A stretch of 33,925 nucleotides of DNA from Streptomyces ipomoeae 91-03 (lineage in GTDB: Bacteria; Actinomycetota; Actinomycetes; Streptomycetales; Streptomycetaceae): contig NZ_AEJC01000148.1 in the NCBI RefSeq assembly GCF_000317595.1, positions 1 to 33,925 of the forward strand. The letters are read 5' to 3'. Below the pieces are notes generated by a model that was given only the letters and a program-made list of their open reading frames with translations, was not told the DNA's origin and searched no databases. The translations under genes and the position numbers were made by a program. Shown here piece by piece: positions 7,734-15,311 of this stretch (position 1 is its first letter; each line of letters opens with the position of its first letter).

Positions 7734-8618
7734 TCATCCCTTGACCGCCGAGCTGGCCACGCCCTGCACGAACCACCGCTGGAAGAAGGCGAAGACGATC
7801 AGGACGGGCAGGATGAGCAGGACGCCGAAGGCGAGGATCTGGCCCCAGTCCGGGGGCTGTTGGCCCTGGAAGACGCTCATCTCCAGGGGGAGCGGACGGA
7901 CCGAGGGGTCGGAGACCATCAGGACGGGCCAGAGGAAGGAGCCCCACTGGGTGAGGAACGTCAGGATGGCCACCGAGGCGAAGACCGGCCTGCTCATCGG
8001 GACGATGATCGCGAAGAAGGTGCGCCAGGGCCCGGCTCCGTCCAGTCGGGCCGCCTCCTCGATGCTCGGTGGGATCGAGCGGAAGAACGTGTGGAACTGG
8101 TAGATCGAGAAGGCGTTGGCGAGGAACGGCAGCGCCTGGATGAAGAGCGTGTTCCGCTGGTCGTTGAACATGTAGAACAGCGGCACGGCCACCGACTCGA
8201 ACGGCACCAGCATCAGCAGCAGGACCAGCGTGAACACGGCCTCCCTGCCCCGCCACCGCAGCCGTGAGAGCCCGTACGCAGCCATCGAGTTGACGAACAG
8301 CCCGCCCGTCACCACCACGAACGCCAGCAGCAGCGAGACACCCATGAACTGCCAGAAGTAGCCGGTGCTGTCGGAGTTCAGGTTGTCCAGGACGGCGGCG
8401 TAGTTGTCGAAGGAGAGATGGGTGGGCAGGAAACCGGACAGACCGTTCAGGACCTCGTCGGACGGCTTGAGGCTGCCGAGGAGGAGGTAGAGGACGGGCA
8501 GAACGAAGACGAACGCCAGGACGGAGAGGACGGCGTAGTCGAGGAAGCGGCGCAGGGGCGTACGGGTCAGGCCTGTGCCTGTGTGCCTGTTCGTGCCCGG
8601 ATGCGTGTTCGTGCTCAT
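7734..8618 (-). CDS. Carbohydrate ABC transporter permease, MalG-type
   Basis: A 294-residue inner-membrane permease of the CUT1 family. Six hydrophobic segments are visible, beginning with FLDYAVLSVLAFVFVLPVLY near residue 25. The EAA loop that contacts the ATPase reads EEAARLDGAGPWRTFFAIIV followed by PMSRPVFAS. The ATG is one base after the upstream permease stop and has GAGGAC as ribosome site, so the two are translationally coupled. It is the last gene of the three-gene transporter operon. The operon lacks its own ATPase, as usual for Streptomyces CUT1 systems, which share a general ATPase (MsiK type) encoded elsewhere. Confidence 0.93.
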   Translation of the reverse strand: MSTNTHPGTNRHTGTGLTRTPLRRFLDYAVLSVLAFVFVLPVLYLLLGSLKPSDEVLNGLSGFLPTHLSFDNYAAVLDNLNSDSTGYFWQFMGVSLLLAFVVVTGGLFVNSMAAYGLSRLRWRGREAVFTLVLLLMLVPFESVAVPLFYMFNDQRNTLFIQALPFLANAFSIYQFHTFFRSIPPSIEEAARLDGAGPWRTFFAIIVPMSRPVFASVAILTFLTQWGSFLWPVLMVSDPSVRPLPLEMSVFQGQQPPDWGQILAFGVLLILPVLIVFAFFQRWFVQGVASSAVKG

Positions 8619-8619
8619 G

Positions 8620-9609
8620 TCAGTCCTCGTTGTCGGGCCGGACGAGGCGGCGCTGGATCAGGGTCAGGACGACGACGATCAGGAAGAACACGACCGTGAT
8701 CGCGGACGCCTGGCCGATGTTGTTCTGGTCGAACGCGGTCGTCACGGCCTCGTACATCACCGTCCGGGCGGCGTCCTCGTCGAGCCCGCCGCCGCGGATC
8801 AGCACGTACACCTGGTCGAAGACCCGGAACGACAGCACGGACGTGAGCAGCGCGACGAACACCAGGGTGCCCCGGATGCCGGGCAGCGTGACGTGCCGGA
8901 ACTGCTGCCAGCGGGAGGCCCGGTCGAGCTGGGCGGCCTCGTACAGCTCGGTCGGGATCTGCTGGAGCCCGGCGAGCAGGATGACCATCTGGAAGCCGAC
9001 GCCCTGCCAGACGGAGAGGACGATGATCGAGGCCATCGCGGTGAGGCCGTCGCCGAGCCAGTCGAACGCGCCCCAGTTGCCGAACGTCACCGCGTCCAGC
9101 GCGGAGTTGAGCATGCCCTGGTCACTGCGGGCGAGGATCAGCCGCCAGATGACGGCGACCAGTGCCATGGGGAAGACCACCGGCATGAAGAACAGCGACC
9201 GGAACAGGCCGATCGCCTTCAGCTTGCGGTTCAGCAGAATCGCCAGCCCCAGCGCGAGGCCCGTCTGCAGCGGTACGACGACCACGGCGAAGGTCAGGTT
9301 GTTCAGCAGCGCCCGCAGGAACGGGCCCGACAGATCGGGGTCGGTGAACAGCCGCCGGTACTGCTCCACGCCGAAGAAGCGGGGCTCCAGCGGCGAGCCG
9401 AGGCGCACGTTGTAGAAGGAGAGCACCACGGCGTAGCAGAAGGGGATGCCGACGAAGGCGATCAGCCCGGCCACGGCGGGCGCGGACATCAGCAGTCCGT
9501 GCAGCCATTCGCGGTTTCTGCGGGACGGACGCGTGGGCTTCACTGAGGTCAGGGGCGGGGTCTGCGCCCGACCGGAGGGCGAGGCGTGCGTGGGTTCCAC
9601 GGTTTTCAC
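8620..9609 (-). CDS. Carbohydrate ABC transporter permease, MalF-type
   Basis: About 329 residues with a cytosolic Pro/Ser/Arg-rich N-terminus and six membrane helices, from LLMSAPAVAGLIAFVGIPFC onward. The EAA loop YEAAQLDRASRWQQFRHVTL plus PGIRGTL identifies a CUT1 permease that pairs with the MalG-type protein downstream. The preferred GTG start at 9609 has AGGA eight bases upstream. A GTG at 9666 in the same frame would add 19 residues and lies only 10 bases after the binding-protein stop. The gene is in one operon with the binding protein and MalG homologue. The substrate is inferred from the neighbouring GH32-like enzyme as an oligosaccharide such as a fructoside. Confidence 0.92.
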   Translation of the reverse strand: MKTVEPTHASPSGRAQTPPLTSVKPTRPSRRNREWLHGLLMSAPAVAGLIAFVGIPFCYAVVLSFYNVRLGSPLEPRFFGVEQYRRLFTDPDLSGPFLRALLNNLTFAVVVVPLQTGLALGLAILLNRKLKAIGLFRSLFFMPVVFPMALVAVIWRLILARSDQGMLNSALDAVTFGNWGAFDWLGDGLTAMASIIVLSVWQGVGFQMVILLAGLQQIPTELYEAAQLDRASRWQQFRHVTLPGIRGTLVFVALLTSVLSFRVFDQVYVLIRGGGLDEDAARTVMYEAVTTAFDQNNIGQASAITVVFFLIVVVLTLIQRRLVRPDNED

Positions 9610-9675
9610 GAGGGGGTCCTGTTCCCGGCGGGAGCGGGTGCGGGGTGCCGCGGGCCCGCTCCCCACCGATTGGTC

Positions 9676-11019
9676 CTACGGGATCTCGTAACCCGCGTTG
9701 TCCGAGAAGTCCCGGTCGATGGCGCGGGCCGCCTTGGACAGGGCCTCCTTCGGGTCGGCGCCGCCGTAGACGGAGTTCACGGCCTCGCTGAACTTGCTGG
9801 TCACCACCGGGTATCCGGCGGTCACCGGGCGGGTGACGGCCACACAGGACTTGGTGATGTCACTGTCACCGCACGGCTTGGCGAGCTGGTCGGCGAAGAG
9901 CTGGAGCGGGCCGCCCTGCTTGTACAGCTCGCTCGCGGCGAGCGCGGACTTCGTGGCGGGCGGGGCGCCGTTGGCCTTGGTCATCGCGGTGACGTTGGCG
10001 TCGTCGAGGAGGAAGTCCATGAACGCGCCCGCGGCCTTGGCGTTCTTGGTGTCGGCTCCGATGCCCCAGGCCCACGAACCCTGGCCGGTCTTGGGCCCGT
10101 TGCCGAAGTCGGGCAGCGGCAGCACGACCAGGTCGTCGCCGAGCGCCTCGCTGTACGCCGGGTACATCCAGTGGCCGACCCAGCTCAGCGCCACCCGGCC
10201 CTTGGCGAAGGCGTTGCCGTCGGTGTTGGGGTCGGTGTACGCCTTCCAGGACTGGAAGGTCTTCATGGCCGACACCACGGCGGGCGTGTCGAGCGCGCCC
10301 TCCGCCTTGCCGTCCTTGAGCAGGGAGCCGCCGGCCGACCAGACGATCGGGGCGAAGCCGTACGTGCCCCACTCGTTGGCGTAGCCGTTGCCCTCCTGGA
10401 GGTCGATGACCTTGCCGTCGGAGTCCTTCGCCTTCAGCGCCTTGAGCGCGGCGTCGAACTCGTCCGCCGTCCAGGCGTCGTCCACACCCTTCGGATACGT
10501 CACTCCGGCCGCGTCCAGCAGCTTCTTGCTGCCGTACATGCCGAGCCCGGAGTCGAACATGCCGAGGCCGTAGTGCTTGCCGCTTATCTCGCCCTGCGCC
10601 TTGTCGGCGTCGGTGGCGTTGTCGAGGGTCTTGGCGGCGACGTAGTCGTCGATCGGGGCGAGCTTCTTGTTGTAGACGAAGTTCGCCATGGTCGGGCCGT
10701 CGAACTCCAGGACGTCCGGCAGTTCGGCGGCGTCGGTGGCGGTGATCGTCTTGGTGTAGTCGGCCTCCGGGATCAGCTTCAGCTCGACCTTGATCTTCTG
10801 CTGCGAGGAGTTGAAGGACTTCACCGCGTTCTGCAGCGCCTCCGACTCGCTCTTCTGCCCCTGGTGGGCCCAGACGCTGATCGTGCCCTCACCGCTGCCG
10901 GCCTCGGCGGAGGTGTCGGTGCCACCGCCCCCGCCACAGGCGGCCAGCGCCGCGAGCGGGAGGACGAGCGCCAGGCCCGTACAGGCCGTACGGCGGAACC
11001 TTCTGCTGGTCGAGTTCAT
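9676..11019 (-). CDS. Sugar-binding lipoprotein of ABC transporter
   Basis: A 447-residue extracellular solute-binding protein (family 1). A positively charged start (STSRRFRR), a hydrophobic stretch and a lipobox LAAC at residues 25-28 make Cys28 the lipidated residue. A glycine-rich linker follows, then the binding fold starting at ISVWAHQG. The body shows typical segments: PDVLEFDG, the hinge stretch GMFDSGLGMYG, WTADEFDAALKAL, and a helix with FMDFLLDD. The ATG at 11019 has GGAGG about eight bases upstream. It is the first gene of the transporter operon, 226 bases after the LacI gene on the same strand. The bound sugar is not readable from sequence. Confidence 0.93.
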   Translation of the reverse strand: MNSTSRRFRRTACTGLALVLPLAALAACGGGGGTDTSAEAGSGEGTISVWAHQGQKSESEALQNAVKSFNSSQQKIKVELKLIPEADYTKTITATDAAELPDVLEFDGPTMANFVYNKKLAPIDDYVAAKTLDNATDADKAQGEISGKHYGLGMFDSGLGMYGSKKLLDAAGVTYPKGVDDAWTADEFDAALKALKAKDSDGKVIDLQEGNGYANEWGTYGFAPIVWSAGGSLLKDGKAEGALDTPAVVSAMKTFQSWKAYTDPNTDGNAFAKGRVALSWVGHWMYPAYSEALGDDLVVLPLPDFGNGPKTGQGSWAWGIGADTKNAKAAGAFMDFLLDDANVTAMTKANGAPPATKSALAASELYKQGGPLQLFADQLAKPCGDSDITKSCVAVTRPVTAGYPVVTSKFSEAVNSVYGGADPKEALSKAARAIDRDFSDNAGYEIP

Positions 11020-11159
11020 ATGTCTGCCTCCGTGCTGCAGGTGAGGGTGTGCGGTGCGGTGGTGTGTTCCGGCGTGGGGGCGTACGACGGCTTGCGTGGG
11101 GCGCGCGCCGGCTTGCGGGAGGGGGCGTAGGGCGGCCTGCTCCGCCGGGAGGGCGGATG

Positions 11160-11266
11160 ACGGGCCGCGTGGGCCGTACAACCGCTGTTGCGGGCCGCGT
11201 GGGCCGTGCCGACGGCTACCGCGGTCCGCGGGGGCCGTACGACGGCTACTGCGGTCCGCGCGGACG
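11160..11266. repeat. About 3.5 tandem copies of a 30-31 bp repeat
   Basis: Units begin at about 11160, 11190, 11221 and 11251 and follow the pattern GCGG(G/T)CCGCG(T/G)GGGCCGT followed by a variable ACGGCTAC-like tail. The array spans the LacI gene's 3' end, so its last codons (PRPRGPQ) are encoded by the repeat, and covers the gap before the binding-protein gene. Confidence 0.7.
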
Positions 11267-12265
11267 TGGCGGGGCCGTGGTCTCGCGCAGGACGAACCGG
11301 ATGGGCATCTGCACATGCCCGGGTGGCTCGGCGGTCGGCTCGTCGAGCTGTCGGAGCAGCAACCGGGCGGCCTCGGCGCCCTGTCCGGCGACCGGCTGGA
11401 AGACGGTGGTCAGCCCGACGACATCGGCGAGTTCGTGGTCGTCGAAGCCGACGACGGACACGTCTTCCGGGACCCTCAGCCGGTGCCGCCTGAGGGCCCG
11501 CAGCGCGCCCATCGCCATCTCGTCGGACTGCGCGAACACGGCGGTCGGCGGCCGGGAGGCGGCCAGCAGCTCGGTCATCGCCCGCTCGCCGCCGTCGACG
11601 GTGTAGTCGCCGTCCGCCACCAGCGCCGGGTCGTGTTCGATCCCGGCCTCGGCGAGGACGTGCAGATAGGCGGCGCGACGGTCGATGGGCGTGGTCCAGT
11701 GCAGGGGACCGCTCGCGCCGGCGATCATGCCGATCCGGCGGTGGCCGAGGTTCACCAGATGCCGTACGGCGCTCTCCGAGCCCGCCCGGTCGTCGATGCC
11801 GACCACCGTGAAGCCGGGCCGCGGGCCTCCGACCGTCGAGGCCAGCGGCACCCCGAGCGAGCGCAGCGCGGCCGACTCCTCCTCGTCCGGGATCAGCAGC
11901 GACAGCACGGCGTCCACCCGCTTGCGCACCGGCAGCTTGGTGAAGAAGCGCTTGCGCGCCTCGGCCGAGCCCAGGTTGTAGAGCAGCACGTCGTACCCGG
12001 CGGCGCTGAACACCTGCTCGGCGGCGTCCAGCACCGTGCCGAAGAACCAGCGGCCGATGTACGGCGCGACCACCCCGATCGTGTAAGTCCGCCCGCTGGC
12101 AAGGCTGGACGCCGAGCGGGACGCCGTATAGCCGAGCCGCGCGGCGACGGCCGTGATCTGGGCGCGGACCTCGTCCGAGACGCCTGGCCGGCCGCGCAGT
12201 GCGCGGGACACGGTGGACGCCGAGACCCCGGCGGCGCGGGCGACATCGATGATGCTGACCGTCAC
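11246..12265 (-). CDS. LacI-family repressor of the sugar locus
   Basis: A 339-residue regulator. Residues 3-50 hold the LacI helix-turn-helix (IIDVARAAGVSASTVSRAL) and hinge (ARLGYTASRSASSLASGRT). The rest is a periplasmic-binding-like sensor (IGVVAPYIGRWFF at the start of the first subdomain, VVGIDD, GHRRIGMIAG, and VSVVGFDDHELADVV near the end). It lies between the transporter operon and the divergent GH32-like gene, and a LacI-type palindrome lies 75 bases upstream of its ATG. It most likely represses both sides until the imported sugar binds. Its last residues come from a tandem repeat array, so the C-terminus has probably been altered by repeat expansion. Confidence 0.93.
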   Translation of the reverse strand: MTVSIIDVARAAGVSASTVSRALRGRPGVSDEVRAQITAVAARLGYTASRSASSLASGRTYTIGVVAPYIGRWFFGTVLDAAEQVFSAAGYDVLLYNLGSAEARKRFFTKLPVRKRVDAVLSLLIPDEEESAALRSLGVPLASTVGGPRPGFTVVGIDDRAGSESAVRHLVNLGHRRIGMIAGASGPLHWTTPIDRRAAYLHVLAEAGIEHDPALVADGDYTVDGGERAMTELLAASRPPTAVFAQSDEMAMGALRALRRHRLRVPEDVSVVGFDDHELADVVGLTTVFQPVAGQGAEAARLLLRQLDEPTAEPPGHVQMPIRFVLRETTAPPRPRGPQ

Positions 12266-12339
12266 GGCGCTTTTCTCCCGTCGGTTTCACGTCGGTGTGA
12301 GCTGTGGGTGTCGTGACCGTAAACCCGCCCTCGTTGTTG

Positions 12340-12353
12340 CGCAAGCGTTTGCG
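12340..12353. promoter_or_regulatory. LacI-family operator
   Basis: CGCAAGCGTTTGCG is a 14-bp near-palindrome (CGCAA-N-CG-N-TTGCG) with the central CG that LacI-family hinge helices prefer. It lies in the 180-bp gap between the LacI gene and the GH32-like gene. Confidence 0.75.
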
Positions 12354-12445
12354 TTCAGTTTTACTTGGGCCGATTCCGAAGTGATGTCTTTGTTATCGAT
12401 GGTCAGCGCACACGTTTGAGCGCTGTGAGCCGACAGGAACCGCCC

Positions 12446-13798
12446 ATGCGATACGCGCCGCCCGGCCTCTGCGTGAACGACTTCGCCCTGCTCCGCGACA
12501 ACGCCGGCACCTACACGGTGCTGCACCTCCAGGGCCCCTGGACCACCGAGTTCGACCATCTGCGGATGGAGACCTCGTACGGCCGGGCCACCTCGACGGA
12601 CCTCGTCGACTGGCGGCCACAGGGCACGGCGTTCGGCAACGGGCTGCCGGGGCGGTTCGACCAGCAGGCGGTGTGGACGATGCACCCCTTCCGGTACGAC
12701 GCCGGAATGGCGATGTTCTACACGGGTGTCTCCGGTCTCACGCCGGAGGGCTGGCCCCTCCAGGCGGTCGGCCTCGCGTACTCCGACCGCACCGACGGCA
12801 CGGGCTGGCGGCGCCACGGCACCGGGCCCGTCGTCGAGGCGGACCCCCGCTGGTATCGCACCGGTGACCGCATGGGCTGGCGCGACCCCTTCGTCGTACA
12901 CGACGACGAGTCCGACGGCTGGGTGATGGTGATCTGCGCCGCCGACGCCTCGCTCCCCGTCGAGGTCAGCGGCTGTGTCGCCTGGGCCACCTCCGACGAC
13001 CTGGAGAACTGGACGGTGCACCCGCCGCTGATCTCCCCCGGTGACGTCGACGAGTTGGAGTGCCCGGTCCTGGAACGCCTCGACGACGGCAGCTGGCTGC
13101 TGATCGGCTCGATCGGCGCGACGCGCGGCTTCGAGGCGTGGACCGCCCCGCGTCTGCGCGGCCCCTGGACCCGCCGCGGCCCCCTCGGCCCCACCGGCTC
13201 CTACGCCCCCCGCGTCATCCCCGCCCCCGACGGCTCCCGCGTCGTGCTGCACACCACCCCCCGCCGAGTCGGCCTCACCGACACCGGGGAACGCTGCCGG
13301 GGCATGCTCGCCCAGCCCAAATCCCTTGTCGTACGGGGGGATTCGGCGCCGCGACTGGAGTGGTGGCCGGGGCTGGACGCCTGGCTGGGCGAGGAGACGG
13401 AGGGACCGCTGCTCCACGCGGTCGGCGACATCGCGGTCTCGGGCCACCCCGTCGAGATCACCCTCCGCACGACCGCCCCGTACGACGGCCACCCGGCCCT
13501 CACCCTCACCTGCGACGGCAAACACCTGTGGGCCACCGGCCCCGACGGGACCCGCCTCGACGAGACGGTCCTCACGGAGCCCGCCGCCCGGCTGCGCATC
13601 CTCACGGTCGGCGAGTACGTCGAGGTCTACGCCGACGACGTCTTCGCCCTGACGACCCTCTGCTACTCGGGCCACCCCGCACCCTGGACGGCCGTCACCG
13701 AGGACCGGACCCACACGATCCCGGTCCGCCCCCTCCGCCTCCCCGACCCCGACCGCGACGACGCGTCGGCGGTGTGGCCGGGGCCGCCGCGGAGCTGA
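12446..13798 (+). CDS. GH32-like glycoside hydrolase (levanase/sucrase type)
   Basis: A 450-residue five-bladed beta-propeller hydrolase of the GH32/GH43 clan with a C-terminal beta-sandwich. All three GH32 acidic signatures are recognisable: ND at residues 11-12 (in place of WMNDPN, nucleophile Asp), RDP at 146-148 (transition-state stabiliser) and EC at 205-206 (acid/base Glu). There is no signal peptide, so it is intracellular and probably acts on sugar brought in by the adjacent transporter. The N-terminus is short, with NDF replacing the usual NDPNG, which suggests a divergent subfamily. The ATG has AGGA eight bases upstream; no supported start lies further upstream. It is divergent from the LacI gene across the operator. 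The exact substrate (sucrose, fructan or other) is inferred only. Confidence 0.85.
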   Translation: MRYAPPGLCVNDFALLRDNAGTYTVLHLQGPWTTEFDHLRMETSYGRATSTDLVDWRPQGTAFGNGLPGRFDQQAVWTMHPFRYDAGMAMFYTGVSGLTPEGWPLQAVGLAYSDRTDGTGWRRHGTGPVVEADPRWYRTGDRMGWRDPFVVHDDESDGWVMVICAADASLPVEVSGCVAWATSDDLENWTVHPPLISPGDVDELECPVLERLDDGSWLLIGSIGATRGFEAWTAPRLRGPWTRRGPLGPTGSYAPRVIPAPDGSRVVLHTTPRRVGLTDTGERCRGMLAQPKSLVVRGDSAPRLEWWPGLDAWLGEETEGPLLHAVGDIAVSGHPVEITLRTTAPYDGHPALTLTCDGKHLWATGPDGTRLDETVLTEPAARLRILTVGEYVEVYADDVFALTTLCYSGHPAPWTAVTEDRTHTIPVRPLRLPDPDRDDASAVWPGPPRS

Positions 13799-13849
13799 CG
13801 CGGTGCCCGTCGTCGCGGTCGACACCGGGGTGTCGAGCGGGCCCTGGCG

Positions 13850-14200
13850 GCAAGGCGGACGGTACGCACGGCCCGGTGGACACCGCTCCCACTCCGCGCG
13901 GGTGACGGGGTCGCCCACCGAGTCGCAGAGGTCGCCCACGACGCGCTCCGGGTCCGTGTCCCACAGCTCGACACCCGTGGATGCCCTGACAAGGGTGAGG
14001 AATGCGCAGTCCAGCCGTGGCGCGGCCGTCTGTCCGGGGTGCGCCGGATTCGATATGTCCCACAACCGCACCCGCGCGGTCTTCGGCCGGTCCTCGTCGT
14101 AGGCGACGGCGGCGCGGGTACGGCCGTCCCGGCCGACCGTGACCGGGCCGAACAGGTCCGCCCGGATCCGCCGGGGGCGCCTCATGTGACCGGAGAGCGC
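13850..14200 (-). pseudogene. Remnant of a WD40-repeat protein C-terminus
   Basis: On the minus strand one open frame contains ALSGH, TARVRLWDISNPAHP and VELWDTDPERVVGDLC, then SVGDPVTRAEWERC and GRAYRPPC. This is the usual last blade and tail of large Streptomyces WD40 proteins (often linked to nSTAND or protease domains), which normally end right after that YRPPC tail. Only about one and a half blades remain. There is no credible start, and the frame continues without a stop into the antisense of the GH32-like gene. The parent gene has therefore been deleted except for this 3' fragment. Confidence 0.7.
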
Positions 14201-14376
14201 GTGATGTTTCGCTCGGAAGGCGTACTCGCGGCGCAACCCCGGGCCGGGTAAGGCCGGTTGGCGGCGCGGAAGCTTCGCGCGACGCCGCGCGCGGGCGGGT
14301 TCCGTCGTACGGGGACGGTGCTCGGGGACGGTACGCTCTGCCACCCAAGTGCTTCTGTGGTTGGGGAGTTTCAGCG

Positions 14377-14583
14377 TTGAGCGAGCGAACGCGGTCGGAC
14401 GGCGCCGCCTCGGCGAGCGGGGAGGCCCCGCAGAGCGGCGACATCCGGTTCACCGATGAGGGCCTGGTCGAGCACTACGACGGCACCGCCTGGCGGCCGT
14501 ACGGGGAGTTGCCCGACGACGGCGACCCCGAGGGCGCGACGCGGTTCCGGCACGACGACGGCGCCGGTCCCGCACAGCCGTGA
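14377..14583 (+). CDS. 68-residue protein at the head of the TPR-CHAT operon
   Basis: A small acidic protein with a beta-hairpin-like core, IRFTDEGLVEHYDGTAWRPY, followed by a Pro/Asp-rich tail. I do not recognise a named family. The Y-D-G-x-x-W pattern recurs in short Streptomyces proteins beside CHAT proteases. The start is a TTG with GGGGAG about nine bases upstream. Its stop codon overlaps the next gene's GTG in a GTGA, so the two are translationally coupled. It could be an adaptor, a sensor or a substrate of the protease. Confidence 0.7.
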   Translation: MSERTRSDGAASASGEAPQSGDIRFTDEGLVEHYDGTAWRPYGELPDDGDPEGATRFRHDDGAGPAQP

Positions 14584-15263
14584 GCGTCCCGCTTCCCGAG
14601 GCGGCCCAGCCCCAGAACCCCGCGCCGGTCGGGGACCAGGCGGCCGTGGTCACGCGCGCGGACGCCACCGTCGCCGACATGCGCGCCGTGGCGCGCTGGA
14701 CCATCATGGCCAACGCCGCCGTCGGCGGACTGCTGCTCGCCGGGTTCCCGCTGGCCGCCATCGGCAGGATCCACGGCCTCCGTGACACCGCCGTGGCCGC
14801 GGGCGGGCTCGCCCTGGCGCTGGTCGGGGTGTTCTGGGCGATCTGGTGGACCGGCGAGGTCCTGACCCCCAGGTTCACCACGCTCCGGTCCCTCCAGGAC
14901 CCCGCCCTCGCCGACCTCCGCGCCGAGATCGCCGACGCCCCCAAGCTGTTCTTCGGCCCCTTCGGCACGACCGTCGACCAACTCGGCCGGGCCTGCGAAC
15001 TGCACACCACCGTGGCCGTCAACCTGACGGCACGTCTCGCCCGGGAGCGGGACGAGGACCGGCGCGCCGAACTGGACCGCGCCCTCACGGCGGCCCGCGT
15101 CAACATCGCGCACGCCACCGCCCGCCGCCGCGCCCTGGTGGAACTCGTCCACGCCTGGCAGGTGCGGGCAGCCCTGCGCCGGGCCCGGGCGCAGACGATG
15201 CTGGGGTCGCTGCTCGTCGTCGCCGGAGCGGTGTTGTTCCTGCTGGCCACGGACAAGGGCTGA
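14580..15263 (+). CDS. Three-helix membrane protein of the TPR-CHAT operon
   Basis: A 227-residue integral membrane protein of unknown family. Hydrophobic helices lie at about residues 41-63 and 71-91, with a final helix at about 204-222. Between them is a cytosolic helical region (LRSLQDPALADLRAEIADAP, then a long basic/acidic helix with ARERDEDRRAELDRAL) that could form a coiled coil. The GTG start overlaps the stop of the preceding 68-residue gene, and the CHAT gene begins 48 bases downstream. A helical domain between membrane anchors suggests a membrane sensor or scaffold for the protease. Confidence 0.75.
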   Translation: MSVPLPEAAQPQNPAPVGDQAAVVTRADATVADMRAVARWTIMANAAVGGLLLAGFPLAAIGRIHGLRDTAVAAGGLALALVGVFWAIWWTGEVLTPRFTTLRSLQDPALADLRAEIADAPKLFFGPFGTTVDQLGRACELHTTVAVNLTARLARERDEDRRAELDRALTAARVNIAHATARRRALVELVHAWQVRAALRRARAQTMLGSLLVVAGAVLFLLATDKG

Positions 15264-15311
15264 GGGCTCCCACCACGGAGGGCCGAAAAGAGAGGTCGGG
15301 AGGGATCGGGC

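Noticed and set aside
11160..11266. The tandem array as a CRISPR
   Set aside because: The repeats are contiguous and have no unique spacers; no cas genes are nearby.
12287..14344. A 685-codon minus-strand open frame across the GH32-like gene
   Set aside because: Only the 13850-14200 part has protein character (a WD40 relic); the rest is antisense to the hydrolase.
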